Origin: CALGLS01 sp047626155
Lineage (GTDB): Bacteria > Bacteroidota > Bacteroidia > Chitinophagales > Saprospiraceae
DNA: 34,591 nt
Assembly: GCA_047626155.1 (NCBI GenBank)
Contig: JBLHRR010000041.1
Span: forward strand, 1-34,591
Direction of reading: 5' to 3'
Of the stretch, positions 14,916-28,600 are shown in pieces (the first letter of the stretch is position 1; each line of letters opens with the position of its first letter). The translations under genes were made by a program, and so were the position numbers. The notes beneath the pieces are model-generated. The model did no database searches. It saw only the letters and a list, made by a program, of their open reading frames with translations, and was not told the DNA's origin.

Positions 14916-15833
14916 ATGTTACACTCCATTCGCTTTTTAAAGCACAATTTCCTCATTTTGTCTCTTATCTGTATTACGACTTCTCTTTTTGCCCAAGATC
15001 CTGACAAAGTGGAGATTACAATTGAGCAAGTTAATGGTCCCGTTCATATGCTGACCGGCCAGGGTGGCAACATCGGTTTGCTTGTTGGAGACGATGGTGT
15101 TTTCATGGTGGATGCACAATTTGCTCCGCTTAGCGCAAAAATATTAGAAGCCATCAAAGGCCTTAGTCCATTACCTATCAAATACCTAATCAACACCCAC
15201 TGGCACGGCGACCATACTGGCGGAAATGAAAACGTTGGAAAGGAAGGAGCGATCATCGTGGCCCAGGACAATGTGCGTAAACGAATGAGCACGGAGCAGC
15301 TGATGAAAGCATTCAGTAGAACTATTCCAGCATCTCCAGAAGGTTCTTGGCCAACGATCACTTTTCAGGAAGACATTAGTTTTCACATGAATGATGAATC
15401 TGTTTTTATCTTCCATGTCCACAATGCGCACACGGATGGTGATGCAGTGGTTTGGTTTATGAAAAGTAACGTGATTCACATGGGTGATACTTACTTCAAT
15501 GGACGCTATCCTTTCATTGATATTTCTTCTAGTGGCAGCATCGAAGGGATTATCAAAGCCATGAATCAGGTGTTGGTTTTGATTGATGAGGACACCAAAA
15601 TTATCCCCGGTCATGGAAAGATTTCTAACAAAAAAGAAATGACGGATTACCGCGATGTATTAATGATCGCAAGAGATCGAGTTAAGAAAGCTATTGCAAA
15701 AGGGATGACAATTGAGGAAATTCAAAAGGCGGATTTGATGAAAGATTATAATGACGTTTGGGGCGGCGGATTTATTAATGGGGAGAAGTTTGTGGATTTT
15801 ATTTTTACAAGTTTGACGAAGGAGAAAGTTTAG
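14916..15833 (+). CDS. MBL-fold metallo-hydrolase, exported
   Basis: A 305-residue protein of the metallo-beta-lactamase superfamily. A signal peptide (1-27, ending S-L-F-A-Q) sends it to the periplasm. The zinc ligands are complete: H95-x-H97-x-D99-H100 in N-T-H-W-H-G-D-H-T-G-G, H172 in A-H-T-D-G-D, D191 in H-M-G-D-T-Y-F, and H233 in P-G-H-G. The A-H-T-D-G-D-A-V-V-W-F segment is typical of the uncharacterised exported MBL hydrolases common in Bacteroidota and Proteobacteria, distinct from true B1/B3 carbapenemases; the substrate is unknown. The frame opens at GTG 14874, but the ATG at 14916 gives a clean signal peptide. It diverges from the SH3 protein gene, with about 75 bp between their starts. 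Confidence 0.92.
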   Translation: MLHSIRFLKHNFLILSLICITTSLFAQDPDKVEITIEQVNGPVHMLTGQGGNIGLLVGDDGVFMVDAQFAPLSAKILEAIKGLSPLPIKYLINTHWHGDHTGGNENVGKEGAIIVAQDNVRKRMSTEQLMKAFSRTIPASPEGSWPTITFQEDISFHMNDESVFIFHVHNAHTDGDAVVWFMKSNVIHMGDTYFNGRYPFIDISSSGSIEGIIKAMNQVLVLIDEDTKIIPGHGKISNKKEMTDYRDVLMIARDRVKKAIAKGMTIEEIQKADLMKDYNDVWGGGFINGEKFVDFIFTSLTKEKV

Positions 15834-16180
15834 TTCTACAACAGAGCCATAGACGGTGGATATTTAGTAAATGTTCTTTTTTCATGATTTTTTGGTTTGT
15901 TCTTAAAAGTTGTTTCTTAATTGCAGCACATAGGTATTTCTTAACAGGATTTGCAATCCCGTTTCCCGACAAGGTCCAAAACGAAAATTCATAGGTTCAA
16001 AACGGATCTATTTAATGGTGAGAAACCAATCTCGATAAAATGTGATGTGGTGTGATTAAGTACTAAAAAGTAGCTTTTGGAGGGGGGAAGTAATATTGCC
16101 CTTTTTAAGGGTGTGAATAAACTTGGGAAAAACAATTACATCATTTTTTTAAACATAAGTAATATTTAGTTTTGAACTTA

Positions 16181-16215
16181 CCCCGCAAGGAACTCCATAG
16201 GAGCGGCTTACGGGG
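16181..16215. repeat. Small GC-rich hairpin
   Basis: CCCCG (16181-16185) pairs with CGGGG (16211-16215), and CTCC (16193-16196) pairs with GGAG (16200-16203) around an ATA loop, with an internal loop between. It is clearly GC-richer than the surrounding A/T-rich gap. REP-like or structural RNA; unresolved. Confidence 0.45.
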
Positions 16216-16468
16216 GTATTCATTTTCACTTGGTTTAAAACTTGGTTTAAAATGAGGTAACGAAGTTTCAATACTTAGCCTTAACAATAGAATTTATGCT
16301 GAAATGTTTAGTATAAGAATCAAATATATGTTTTTTTTTCAGAACGAAGCTCTTTTTTGAGTTCGTAGCCTTAGTTAAGGGCGAACAAAAAGCTGAAGTA
16401 CTGAATAAAAAGATCATTTGAGTACAAACAAACTATTTTGGAATAAAGTCTAATTTCCCTCCTGTTCC

Positions 16469-16491
16469 TTTACCTCTTCATTGCAACCGTT
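16469..16491 (-). repeat. 23-bp motif shared with the giant gene's leader
   Basis: TTTACCTCTT-C-ATTGCA-A-CCGTT here matches TTTACCTCTT-T-ATTGCA-G-CCGTT at 29231-29253 with two transitions, in the same orientation. Both are followed within 20 bp by TTAACAA. One copy lies 25-48 bp before the giant gene's ATG; this one lies about 200 bp after its stop. Confidence 0.6.
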
Positions 16492-16594
16492 CTAAAAATC
16501 TTAACAAGAATGTGAAATAAATTTCGTGACTGTTCAGCGGGTGAGCTTGCTAACGCGCAATGCTATGCTCAATCACTCCCTGAAGAAAAGACCA

Positions 16595-16637
16595 AATAAA
16601 AAAGGGTTACCCAGTTGTAAAACCAGATAACCCTTTT
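16595..16637 (-). terminator. Rho-independent terminator of the giant gene
   Basis: On the minus strand AAAAGGGTTA (16637-16628) pairs with TAACCCTTTT (16609-16600) over 10 bp, followed by TTATTTGG to give a U-rich tail. It lies about 50 bp after the stop codon at 16688. Confidence 0.8.
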
Positions 16638-16687
16638 AATAGCGCTAGCAGCAAAGCTACCGTTGTAATACTTCGTTTATCAACAAC

Positions 16688-19600
16688 CTATCTTTTCTGA
16701 TGAATCATCTTCCGGCGCTCTGCTCCCATCGGCGTCACCAACTCATAGTACAGCAAGCCCGAAGCCAGACCTTCATCCGACAAAGAAACGCTGTTATACC
16801 CTTTAGCAAAATCGCCCTCGATGCGCTTAATTAAATGACCCGACAGACCATACACATTTAAGACCACAGCGCTTGCTTCTGGCAATTCAAAACCGATCAG
16901 GGTTGTTTGCGCAAATGGATTTGGAACATTCTGATACAGTCGTAATTTGTTTGTTATAGAACCTCCTTCTTTGAAACGTAGCTGCACATCCATCAAGTCT
17001 AGATCAGCATTATAAGCTTCTGCTTTGGTGTAACGAGAACTTATACTAATAACATCACTTAATAAAACATCTGCTTTAGCGGTAAATGTCACGGTAAATA
17101 CTTCCGCATTTCGTGCAAGGCTTTGTGCGACTTGATTCGTCCAACTTGTTGTGATAATGCCTTCGTCTAACAATGACAATCCGAAACTACTTTCGTTCAT
17201 TTTCGCTAAGGCACCCGCTTTCACATTTTTAAATGCTAATACGTTTTTGTCAAAATTCAGGCTAAACTGGTAACCATGAATTACTTCAAAGTTATTCGCA
17301 CTGAAAGCAAGGTCATAAGTCTCCCCTCCTTTTAATTGTCGATCTTCAACACCAAAGACTAAGTCTCCAACGAAGTTTCGATCTTCTGCACCGGCCTCTA
17401 GATTCGCAATGGCAGAACCATTTACATCTCCAATTTTAACGCCTACAAAATTATGTAATTCTTCTGTTATCAATCCATTGATGTACACTTCTTCTGGGAA
17501 GATTGTTGCAAATGGATTCGTTGGTTCTGGGAAGATATAAGCGGTCTCTACAAAACGCCAGGAAGTATTGCTTGCAAACACTTCATCAATGTGCAAGATT
17601 AGCTTACGCAACTCAACTATATCCATTGTCGTGATTGAACCAGAATTATTTATGTCTGCCGCAATCATTTTGTATGGCGAGTCTAATAACTGCAATTGCA
17701 ATATGTGTTTAGTAATCAATACTAAGTCGTAAGAAGATACTCCGTTCAATGGATTCTCATCCAACATTGGAGTTACAGAATAATTCTGTCCCTCTACTAA
17801 GTTATTGAATTCATACATACCATCTGCTTCGGTCACATCGACTAGGTTAATTCCATTGCTTCCTGCTAAGGTAACTGCGACACCTTCCACCGTTTCTGTT
17901 TCTTCCGTAGCAATCATCCCCATAACATTTGGTGATGGTGTAGGATCGTTAACAGGTACAACATAGAAGCTATAAGAAATACCCGTTGTATTCTCACAGT
18001 TATCAGTTGCAACCCATGTCAATACCGTCTCAGCTGTTCCATCCGGGCAATCCTGAACAGGGCTTGATGGACCAGAAACCGTAATGGATACATTCGTATC
18101 ACAATCATCTGTTGCAGATAAGCCTTCTAATACTTTTGCTTTCCATTCGTTGAACCAGAAATTTACATCTGATCCGCAAATCGCTTCATTACAAATGCCA
18201 TTTTCATAAACAGATGTAATTGTAGGAAGATTGTTATCTTGAACGGCTATAGTTGTAGTACAAGTAGCTGTTCTTCCACAAGCATCGGTTGCTACGAAAG
18301 TAACTACTGTAGCAGTACCACAAGCAATGTTGTTGAAATTCTGTGGGAAGTGGTTAATGGTGTAACCTAATTCACAAGAAGTATTCACGGTCACTTCATC
18401 TAAGTGTGCATCGATGTAATCACTATTGTTAGGATTTCCACATTCTAGAATCAAGTTAAATGGTGCACATTCGATCGTTGGCCCGTTGTTTCCGATTATA
18501 AAATCACGAGTTACCGGAGCAGAAGTTCGGTTACAATCATCTGTTACAAGGTAAGTATATCTATGAATCGAACCTGGACAATTTTCAGGGCCAATAATCA
18601 CTGGGCCTGAAATGCTTACTGTAGCACCAAAAGAACAATCCGTTGTGTAGCTAATGTCTGTTTCCATTGGGTTTGCCAATGATCCACAGTATTTATGACA
18701 GCTTGGTAAAATGCTTGTTATAACTGGGGCTTGGGTGCTTTCCAAGTAAGTGAAGGTCTGTTCACTACTCGTTGTATTACCACAAGCATCTTTAACAAAA
18801 TAAGTACGCGTTAAAATCCGAGCATCGCCCGGACAGTTGTTACCGCCATTATCATCGTTCTGACTAAAAACGGTAAACTCTGACAATGAAGCAGTACAAT
18901 TGTCATCAATCGTTCCACCTGCGGCTACAAAATCAGCAGGAGTATTTAGTGGCTCAGGAACATTTTCAAAACAAGTTAAAGTTTGGTCTGATGGGCTAGC
19001 AATCACCGGCGAAGTCGTATCTACAACTGTGATAATTTGATAGCAAGTATTTACGTTTCCACAATTATCTATAGCTGTCCAAGTACGCGTAATTGTGTAT
19101 TGGTATTGCGAACACCCAATAGTTCCTTGTGTACTAACATCTGTAAAGTTAATTGCTGGTAAAGGATCACAAGCGTCTATTGCAGTAGTCGTTCCTGTAT
19201 TAGCTGGAGCAGTAGACTGATCACATTCTATAGTAATATTCGCTGCGCAGGTCATTGCCGGAAGGGTGTTGTCTTCTACGGTAATTACTTGTGTACATGT
19301 AGAACTAGTGTTACCACAATTATCTGTTACCGTCCAGCTTCGTGTTACACTCAGAATTGGATTTGGGCAACTGTTGTCTGTTATCAAATCTATATAAGTC
19401 GCCGTTGCTGCGCCACAGGCTTCTTCATCTACGCTGCCTGGAAATTGTGCCACCGGAATTGTGACAGCTGTAGCGGAGAAAACAAAACCTACCGTGGATA
19501 CGGTGATCGCATTTTCATCACAACCTTCTATCGGACCTATTGCTGCGGGACAAGTAATTAGCGGAGCGGTATTGTCTTCAATCGTAATTACTTGTGTGCA

Positions 19601-22600
19601 TGTAGAGCTAGTGTTACCACAATTATCTGTTACCGTCCAGCTTCGCGTTACACTCAGAATTGGATTCGGGCAACTGCTGTCTGTTATCAAATCTATATAG
19701 GTCGCCGTTGCTGCGCCACAGGCTTCTTCATCTATGCTTCCTGGAAACTGTGCCACCGGAATTGTGACGGCTGTAGCAGAGTAGGCAAAACCAGAGGAGG
19801 CTACGGTGATGGCATTTTCATCACAACCTTCTATCGGATCTATCGCTGCGGGACAAGTAATTAGCGGAGCGGTATTGTCTTCAATCGTAATTACTTGTGT
19901 GCATGTAGAGCTAGTGTTACCACAATTATCTGTTACCGTCCAGCTTCGCGTTACACTCAGAATTGGGTTCGGGCAACTGCTGTCTGTTATCAGATCTATA
20001 TAAGTCGCCGTTGCTGCGCCACAAGCTTCTTCATCTACGCTTCCAGTAAATTGTGCCACCGGAATTGTGACTGCTGTAGCGGAATAGACAAAACCTGTAG
20101 TAGCTACGGTGATGGCATTTTCATCACAACCTTCTATCGGACCTATTTGTCCAGAGCAAGTAATCAGAGGTGCCGTGTTGTCTTCTACTGTGATTACTTG
20201 TATGCATGTAGAACTAGTGTTACCACAATCATCAGTTACCGTCCAGCTTCGCGTTACGCTAAGAATTGGATTGGGGCAACTGTTGTCAGTTATCAAATCT
20301 ATATAAGTCGCTGTTGTGGCACCGCAGGATAGATTTACGGTACCGGGAAATTGGGCAACTGGAATAGTCACGGGAATGGCAGAATAAGCAAAACTTGCTG
20401 TCGCAATAGTAATCGCGGTCTCCTCACAACCTTCAATGGCTTCAATAGGGCCAGGGCAAGTAATAATGGGAACCGTATTGTTCTCGACATTAATTAATTG
20501 ATCTTCAGAAATCTGATTACCACATGAGCTTATTGCTGTCCAGGTACGAGTAATCATATACACATTTTGCTCACAACCTTGGTTTCCTTGCGTACTTACA
20601 TCCATAAAACTGATGGTAGGTTGAGGATTATTAGATGTAGTTGCCGTTGCGGTGCCTGTATTTTGTGGATCTGTATTTTCATAGCATTCTATCGTAACAT
20701 TTGCCGGAACAGTAATCACTGGTAGTTCGGATTCACCAAGCCAAACGGAGTGAAAAGGAGAAGCATTAATCGGGGAGTGAACGTTAATAGCGGCAATAGC
20801 GGGAATCAAATCCTGGCTGGAATCATTGTCTAAATCTCCGACTGCAATATCATAACAAAATCCATCTAAAGGAATATCTAAATTTCCTGTAAAGCCTCCA
20901 CTCCCATCTCCATAGCGGACGGACACCTTACCAATATTAGAAAATGGCCCTCCAACTTCACAAATAAGACAACCTGAGGCCGTTGCAATATCCTGATCGC
21001 CATCACCATTAAAGTCTCCAATAGCTATTTCTCTAGGCTGATTAAATACTGACACACCATTGCTTTCAACAAAAAGACCAGTACCCTCTCCTAAATATAT
21101 AGAGACGCTCCCAGCGATCTCATTATTAGCGACTGCTAGATCCTGAAAACCATCATTATCAAAATCACCAATAGCAAGACCATAAGGATTAAACCCATTA
21201 GTATACTCGGCATGTGTATTAAAATTGCCAAATCCATCCCCTGTGAGAATAATCAATTTTGAGATAGAAAAATCAATTTCAACGATTACTGCTAAATCTT
21301 GCTGATTGTCTTCATTAAAATCGCCCACTACCATATCACGGATGGATTCTCCATTGGTAGTAGCCAGAGAGGTTCCTCCAACAATAAACTCTCCCATACC
21401 ATCATTAAGAAAAACCGTAACAGATGCATCAAACGAAGATCCAACAGCTACATCTAAAAAACCATCACCGTCAAAATCGCCAACTCCTAGCTCATAGGCA
21501 GCAATAGTAACCATACCCGGAATATCCCAACTCGAGCCACTTCCAAAAGTTCCATCCCCATTTCCCAAATGCAAATTAAGATGATTTGCCGACAAAAAAA
21601 CGAGATCTTGATTTCCATCCCCATTAAAATCGCCAACTGCTAAACTCTTCGAAATAATTGTTGCCAATTCCAGCTTAGGGCCAATATAGAAAGTTCCATC
21701 CCCATTTCCGATAAGGATCGTTATTGTATCTGATGTTAAATAATCAAGAGCGGCATCTTGATTTCCATCATTGTTAAAATCTCCTATTACAACTTCTCTA
21801 ACACCTTTATCAAACTCAATTCCGGTTCCCTCCTCTTTGGTAAAAGATCCGACGCTGCAATTATTTTCTAATACCGTTAGCGTAAAAGTAGTTGATGGAA
21901 CACAAGCTTCTATTGCTTTTACGGTGATGGTATGAATGCCTGTTTGCTTTGCATTTGTTATAGTTACAATTCCTGTTACTGGATCCACATTAAATATTCC
22001 TGTAAAATCAGTGTTTGTAAAAGCTACTAAACCGGGAATATTTGAGGGCGGGGTGTTCGGTGAGATGCTGATATTGGCACTGGCAAAAACGGTCACATCC
22101 TCATAATCTCCCAATTCAAATATTGAGAAGTCAACACCATTACCTTGTATTGTAAATTCATGAACATATTGGGGACATTCATCCAATTCAATATGCACGG
22201 AAGCAGTTTTCATCCCTTCTGAACTTGGTTCAAACAGAATTGAAAAGCCCTTAGAAGCACCAACATCAATGGTAGTCGGTAGCACGATTCCAGCAATAGC
22301 AAACATAGCTGCATCAGACCCGGATAAGCTTATTGCTCCACTATTTAAAGTTAGAGGAGAGCCCCCCGTATTCTTAATAGTAAAAGTTTGGTTTTGAATT
22401 TCACTTGTACAAACATCACCAAAATCAGTCTGGTCATTAACAGAAGGACTGTTGTCATTATTTCTTATCACCAAATTATTACCAAGCACCCTATAATTTG
22501 GAATAGCTAAAGCCATGGATATCCCACCACTAGAGCTAAAAGAGAAATTCGCAGCAATTATATCCTGCAGACCATCTTCATTAAAATCGCCAACAGCTAA

Positions 22601-25600
22601 ATCCCCTATTGTAGGTAAATACAAACTTGTATACTCATTAAATGTTCCTGTTCCATCTCCTGTAAAGATTGCTAAATCATTACCGAGCCCATCAAGAGCC
22701 AAATCCTGATGGCCATCTTCATTAAAATCACCTGTAATAATACTATAAGCTCCAGAAGAATAAGCGAGATCCTGATTCATAGCAAAACTACCATCTCCGT
22801 TGCCTAAAAAAATGGAAAATTTAGCTTCAGAAAGAAGAAGGTAGCTAAAAGCAATATCCTGATGGCCATCTTCATTAAAGTCGCTTATTATAATATCATA
22901 AAAATTAACGCCATTACTATTAGAAAACACAGTACTTTGTTGGCTTAGAGGGAATGTTCCATCTCCATTTCCAAAGCGAATCTTGACGTAATCCGTCCCC
23001 CCATTGAATTCTGCTAAAACGATATCCTGATGTCCATCTTCATTAAAATCTCCGACGCTTAGAACATTTACATTAGTATAATCATTTGTAAAAGAGCCAC
23101 TCACAAAGTTTCCATTGCCATCTCCTAAACGGATGGACACTTTATGGTCAAAATCAGTTGTAACAAAATCGAGATTACCATCTTCATCAAAGTCACCAAG
23201 TTCGATCTTGTACGGAGCACCTCCAATAGGAATATCTGTATTACCTGAAAAATCACCCATACCATCTCCTAATCGAATCGAGACGTTATCACCAAGGCTA
23301 TTTGTCACCAGAAGATCCTGGTGACCATCCCCATTGACATCACCGATAGCTAGGTATCTTGGGTTAGCTCCAACAGCTACATTCGTTCCACCGGTAAAAC
23401 CAGCTGAACCATCTCCTATTTCAATAGATACAATATTTCCTGTTCGAATCGCTGCGATATCCTGATGTCCATCTTCGTTGAAATCGCCAATAGCCACCAT
23501 CCTAGTCCCTGAACCTGCAATGTTATCAGTCTCAAATTCCCCCGTACTACATCCCGAATCAAGTACGGTAAGTGTAAAGCTTGTAGTAGAGGAAACAGAA
23601 TTATAAATAAATGCCTTTACGGTCACCGTATAAACACCTGTTTGGTAAGCATTGGTTATCCTTAGCTCTCCTGTTGTCGGATCTACATCTAAAATTCCCG
23701 TAAAATTAGTATCGGTATATGCAACGATACTGGTCGTATTTGTCGGGGCTTCATCGGGTATGATTGTGGTATTTGCAGCGGCGATTATGGTTGTATTTGG
23801 ATAAATGCCTAATGTAGGTGGTGTTGTTCCATTTCCTTGCACCACAAATACGTAATTGAGCGTTTCACCGCAAACGACATCTGTCAAACGTACTGTTGCT
23901 GTTTTAAGTCCAACTGATCCAGGAGCAAAATCAATCGTAAATGTTGTCGATTCACCGATCTCAACTCTTGTATTCGAAGTATTGTCTCCTATGGTAAATA
24001 AGGAAGCATCAGGGCCCTCTACTGTGATCGCAGCAGCATCTAGTGTAAAAGGAGTCGTTCCTATATTTTCTATAGTGAAGGTGCGTAAAAAGTTGCTGTT
24101 TGTCCCTACATACCCAAAATCAGTGAAGTTGGTTACACTAGGTGTATTACTGCCATTAGGGATCGAAATACCATTTCCCTGAATATCAAGTTCAGCAAGC
24201 ATTGGTTCACGGCCCAATAGAATAGAAACATGCTGACTCCCATGATTGGCTACTGCAATGTCTTGATAATTGTCATCATTAAAATCACCAACAGCCACAA
24301 ATCGAGGGCTGTTTCCTACCGGTATCGTCTCCGCTAGACTAAAGCTACCATCTCCGTTCCCTGTTAGAATTGTAATATTATGGCTTCCTTCATTTGTCAC
24401 TACTAAATCCTGATTTCCATCTCCATTAAAATCGCCAAGGGCTATATAAGAAGGAGCCTCTCCAACGGTTAATACTGGGCCGACAGGAACGCCAAAGATT
24501 CCGTTTCCACCACCAAGACGAATGGATACCGTATTATCATCCGTATTAGTAACGGCTAAATCTTGATGTCCATCATTATCAAAATCTCCCATAACTAGAG
24601 CAGAAGGATTGTCTCCTACACCTACATCCTGTCCATCATTAAATCTACAAAAGCCATCATCTCCAAATCGAATGGAAACCAAGTTATCTTTTGAACTGGC
24701 TGCAGCAACATCCTGAAAGCCATCTTCATTAAAATCACCAACTACAAGACCTACTGAAGCATCTCCAACTTTTATTTTACTCATTGTTCCAAGAGGGTCA
24801 ATCAAAGTAGGGGTAAATCGCTCAGAAAAAGCACCTTGTCCATCTCCCATTTGTATAGTCACCGTACTCTTGACGGGCCCGCTATAAGGCCAAATTCCTG
24901 TGCTTACAATGGCTAAGTCAAGCTTGTCATCATTATTGAAATCACCAGTGACAACTTGCCTGGAATAAGGACCATAAGGGCCATCCCCTCCTCCATTATT
25001 AAATAATAGTTGACCTTCTATTTCCGGTGGTAAAAATCCACCTGGAAAGCCTAATCTTACAAAAACGTTCCCAACAAAATCAGAATTGGCAACCGCAATA
25101 TCCAGAAAACCATCCCCGTTAAAATCGCCAGTGGTAATAGATCGGGGATCATAACCAACTATTAATTCTGAGAACTCCGGAGCATTCCCTGACGTAAATG
25201 TTCCGTCTCCTAATCCCCACCGGGTAGAGGCTCGGTTAAGATTAGGTAAATCGATATCAGGAAAACCAGATAGGTCTATATCCGGAAAATCATCGGTGGA
25301 ATGCGTTGTTATTATATCCTGGACTCCGTCAAAATTAAAATCTCCAATAACAATGGAAGTGGGACCTTCCCCAGATATAGGGACATCATCGGTTGGTATA
25401 AACAAGCTTTGACTACATGATGGGTCTGTGACCGTAAGTTCAAAAGTGGTGGAGACAGACTCCGAAATAACAGCTGCCATTTCAATAAAATCGCAATCAT
25501 TTGCCAATCCTAAGGCAGGAGCTGTAAATCCAACAACCTTTACGCTATAAGTCCCGGCGGGATGAGCATTCGTCAGCAAAATTTCTCCAGAGGATCCGCC

Positions 25601-28600
25601 TACTGTAAAAACACCTTTGAAATTCGGATCGGTAGTAGCTATCATGCTATTAAAGGATGTTCCTCCAGTAGCTGTTATGGTTCCGTCGGCTCCGGCGACT
25701 ATTGTTGTGTTAGGATAAATTCCAGCTTCTGGCTCGACTCCGATTCCCTGAAGCGAAAAGTCATAATCTTCGCAATCATGAAAATCGATATCTAGCGTTG
25801 CTGTTTTTAAACCTACCGAAGTCGGAATAAAATCAACTGTAAAAGTAATTTCATCATTAGGGCTTACTGTTGCGGGAAAAGTTAAGCTACCTACACTAAA
25901 CATAGCTGCATCCGTACCTATAACGTTAATCATTCCCTCTTCTAACAATAGATCCGTAGAACTTGTATTTTTCAAGGTGAAGGTTCTTTCTACACTTCCT
26001 AATAATACAAAATTCTCAAAGTCAGTCCCATCTGATACCGAAGGAGAAATATCCCCATCCGAGATAAGCAGGTCATTACCAAAAACTTGAATTGAAGAGC
26101 TGGTACCAAGGAAAATATATACTTCGCCGTTTGTCGAAGTATTCGTAACCGCTATATCTTGTTTTCCATCATTATTGAAATCTCCAGCCACAATATGCGA
26201 TGGTGTATCCCCTACAGATCGTTGAAGGCCTTCGCTAAAGTTGCCAGTACCATCGCCTAAAAGCGTGGATATGGTATTAGTTATACGGTTTGAAGTAGTG
26301 ATATCCTGATAGCCGTCATTGTTAGAATCTCCGAGAACAAGAGAAAATGGTTCGCCACCATTAGCTATAGGTATCTCTGATGATGCACTAAAACTGCCAG
26401 TACCGTCGCCTAAAAGAATAGAGACATTATTACTTGCCCCATTTGCAGTAGCTATATCCTGATGGCCATCTTCGTTAAAGTCTCCAATGACAAGGGCGGA
26501 AGGTTCTGCACCAAGGCCAATAGGAAATTCTACAGATTCTGTAGCTGCTCCCAAATAAATAGACACATTATTTTCTTCTTTATCTATGGTGACTACATCT
26601 CCAATACCGTCTTCGTCAAAGTCTCCGGTTGATATAAACGAAGCTTTGTTTCCAACAGCTTTCAACTCGCTACTCCCAAAATCACCATCGGGAAAGACCC
26701 TCACAAAATTCTGATCAGAAACAGATACTACAATGTCTGTTAAGCCAATATTGTTATAGTTCCCTGCCGTGAGGGCATAAGGTATGATTCCAATGCTTTG
26801 CGCCCCTCCTCCACTAAAACCACCTAAACCGTCTCCATGTAAGACCAATATATTAGAACTAGCTGGATTCGATGTAATGATATCCTGATGACCATCACCA
26901 TCGAAATCTCTTACTAACATATCATAAGGTTCTTCTCCGACAGGCACTTGAGTCGCCCCGTTAAAACCTCCGGCACCATCTCCTAAGCGAATGGAAACGT
27001 TATTACTATTGCGATTAGCGGTAGCTATATCCTGATTACCGTCTTCATTAAAATCTCCTATAGCTAAGGTGTATGGCTCTTCGCCAACAGCTACGTTTGC
27101 AACTGCAAATGGTGTGTTGCATACACTTCCTTCCGTAACGGTGAGTGTCATGGTTGTGCTATAACTCAAGCCATTACCAAAGCCTGTTATAGTAATTTCA
27201 TAAATCCCTGCAGGCTTAGCATTCGTAACAGAAACAAGTCCTGTATTTCGATCTGCCGTTAGTACTCCTGTAAAAATTGGATCTGTATTAACTTGAATGC
27301 TTTCAAAAGAGGTTCCTCCCTCCTGTGTAATTATCGTATTCCCTCCTTCAGTAATACTAGTGTTAGCGTATGAGCCAATAACAGGCTCCCCAATTCCAAA
27401 GCCTTGAATTCCAAACGCATAATTGTCTCCATCGCAATAAGCATCAGAATCTATATGAACTGTAGCTGTTATTAATCCCAGTGATGTAGGGTTAAAAGTA
27501 ATCGTAAACGTGGTGCTTGATCCTGCGTCAATTATTACTGGGTAATTTAAGTTACTAAGCACAAACATATTAGCCCCTGTACCTGAAAAGCTTATTGCAG
27601 CTTCATCTAATATCAATTCAGCAGATCCGGTATTTTCTATAGTATAGGTTTTCTCCGTACTACCCACCATAATCGCCAGGGTTCCAAAATCGGTATCATC
27701 AGAAATAGTGGGACTGTTATCTCCATCTGCTATGACCATACCATTACCTAATACTTCAAAGATTCCGCCTTCTGTTGATAATAAAACATTGATTTTATCG
27801 GCCCCAAAAATACCTTCATGCGCGGCTATGTCTTGTCTACCGTCGCCATCGAAATCTCCAACAACTAATGATTCTCTAGCAATACCCGAATTTGTTCCAA
27901 TTGTTCGACTGGCAGAGAAAATAAAGTTCCCTGTTCCATCTCCCAAGTAGATAGAAACATTTTTATCATCTAAATGAACAGCTGCAATATCCTGATGACC
28001 ATCTCCATTAAAATCGCTGACTCCTATCGCTCCACCTCCAATAAAGATTGTCTCTGCGATACCAAAAGTTCCGTCACCATTTCCCAAAATAATATTAACC
28101 GGATTACTATTGTAATTAGAGACAACAATATCTTGATGACCATCTTCATTGAAATCTGCAAAAACAATAGCTGAAGGATTTACTCCAACGACAACGCTTG
28201 GTTTAGCTTCGAAATCCATTGTCCCATCATTCAAACGTATGGAAATAGAACTAGTATTAGCACCATTATTTGCTGCTATATCCGGCATACCATCTCCATT
28301 AAAATCACCTACTGCGAGCATACTTGGATAAGGAACAACTGGAATCCATGTCCCTCCTCTTTCACCGTCCCCATCTCCAAGCATAACGTAAACTAAGCTA
28401 GTAAACGGATCACATGAAGCTATATCCAGATGACCATCTCCATTAAAATCGCCGGACACAATATCAGAATTGCGAAGACCTCCTCCCCAAAATGCTGAGG
28501 TTGATCCAAAGTTACCTGTACCATTTCCTAAATGCATTATAACCCCTTCACCTTGTTCCTCATCAACTGTAGCAATATCCTGATGGCCATCTTCATTGAA

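Larger units (their letters stand above)
15834..16594. other. Long gap without a supported gene
   Basis: About 760 bp between convergent genes. I find no coding frame worth calling. The gap holds a CCCCG...CGGGG hairpin at 16181-16215, a GAACGAAGCTC / GAGTTCGT hairpin near 16343-16367, and a 23-bp motif at 16469-16491 that is nearly identical to one upstream of the giant gene. It may contain the eroded remains of a former gene start. Confidence 0.45.

Noticed and set aside
14916..15833. Reading the MBL hydrolase as a beta-lactam resistance gene
   Set aside because: The metal ligands are those of the wide superfamily and the sequence looks like the general exported MBL hydrolases; nothing specific to B1/B3 lactamases is seen.
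19289..20332. Repeated plus-strand open frames at 303-bp steps
   Set aside because: They are antisense shadows of the tandem HYR-like repeats of the giant gene.
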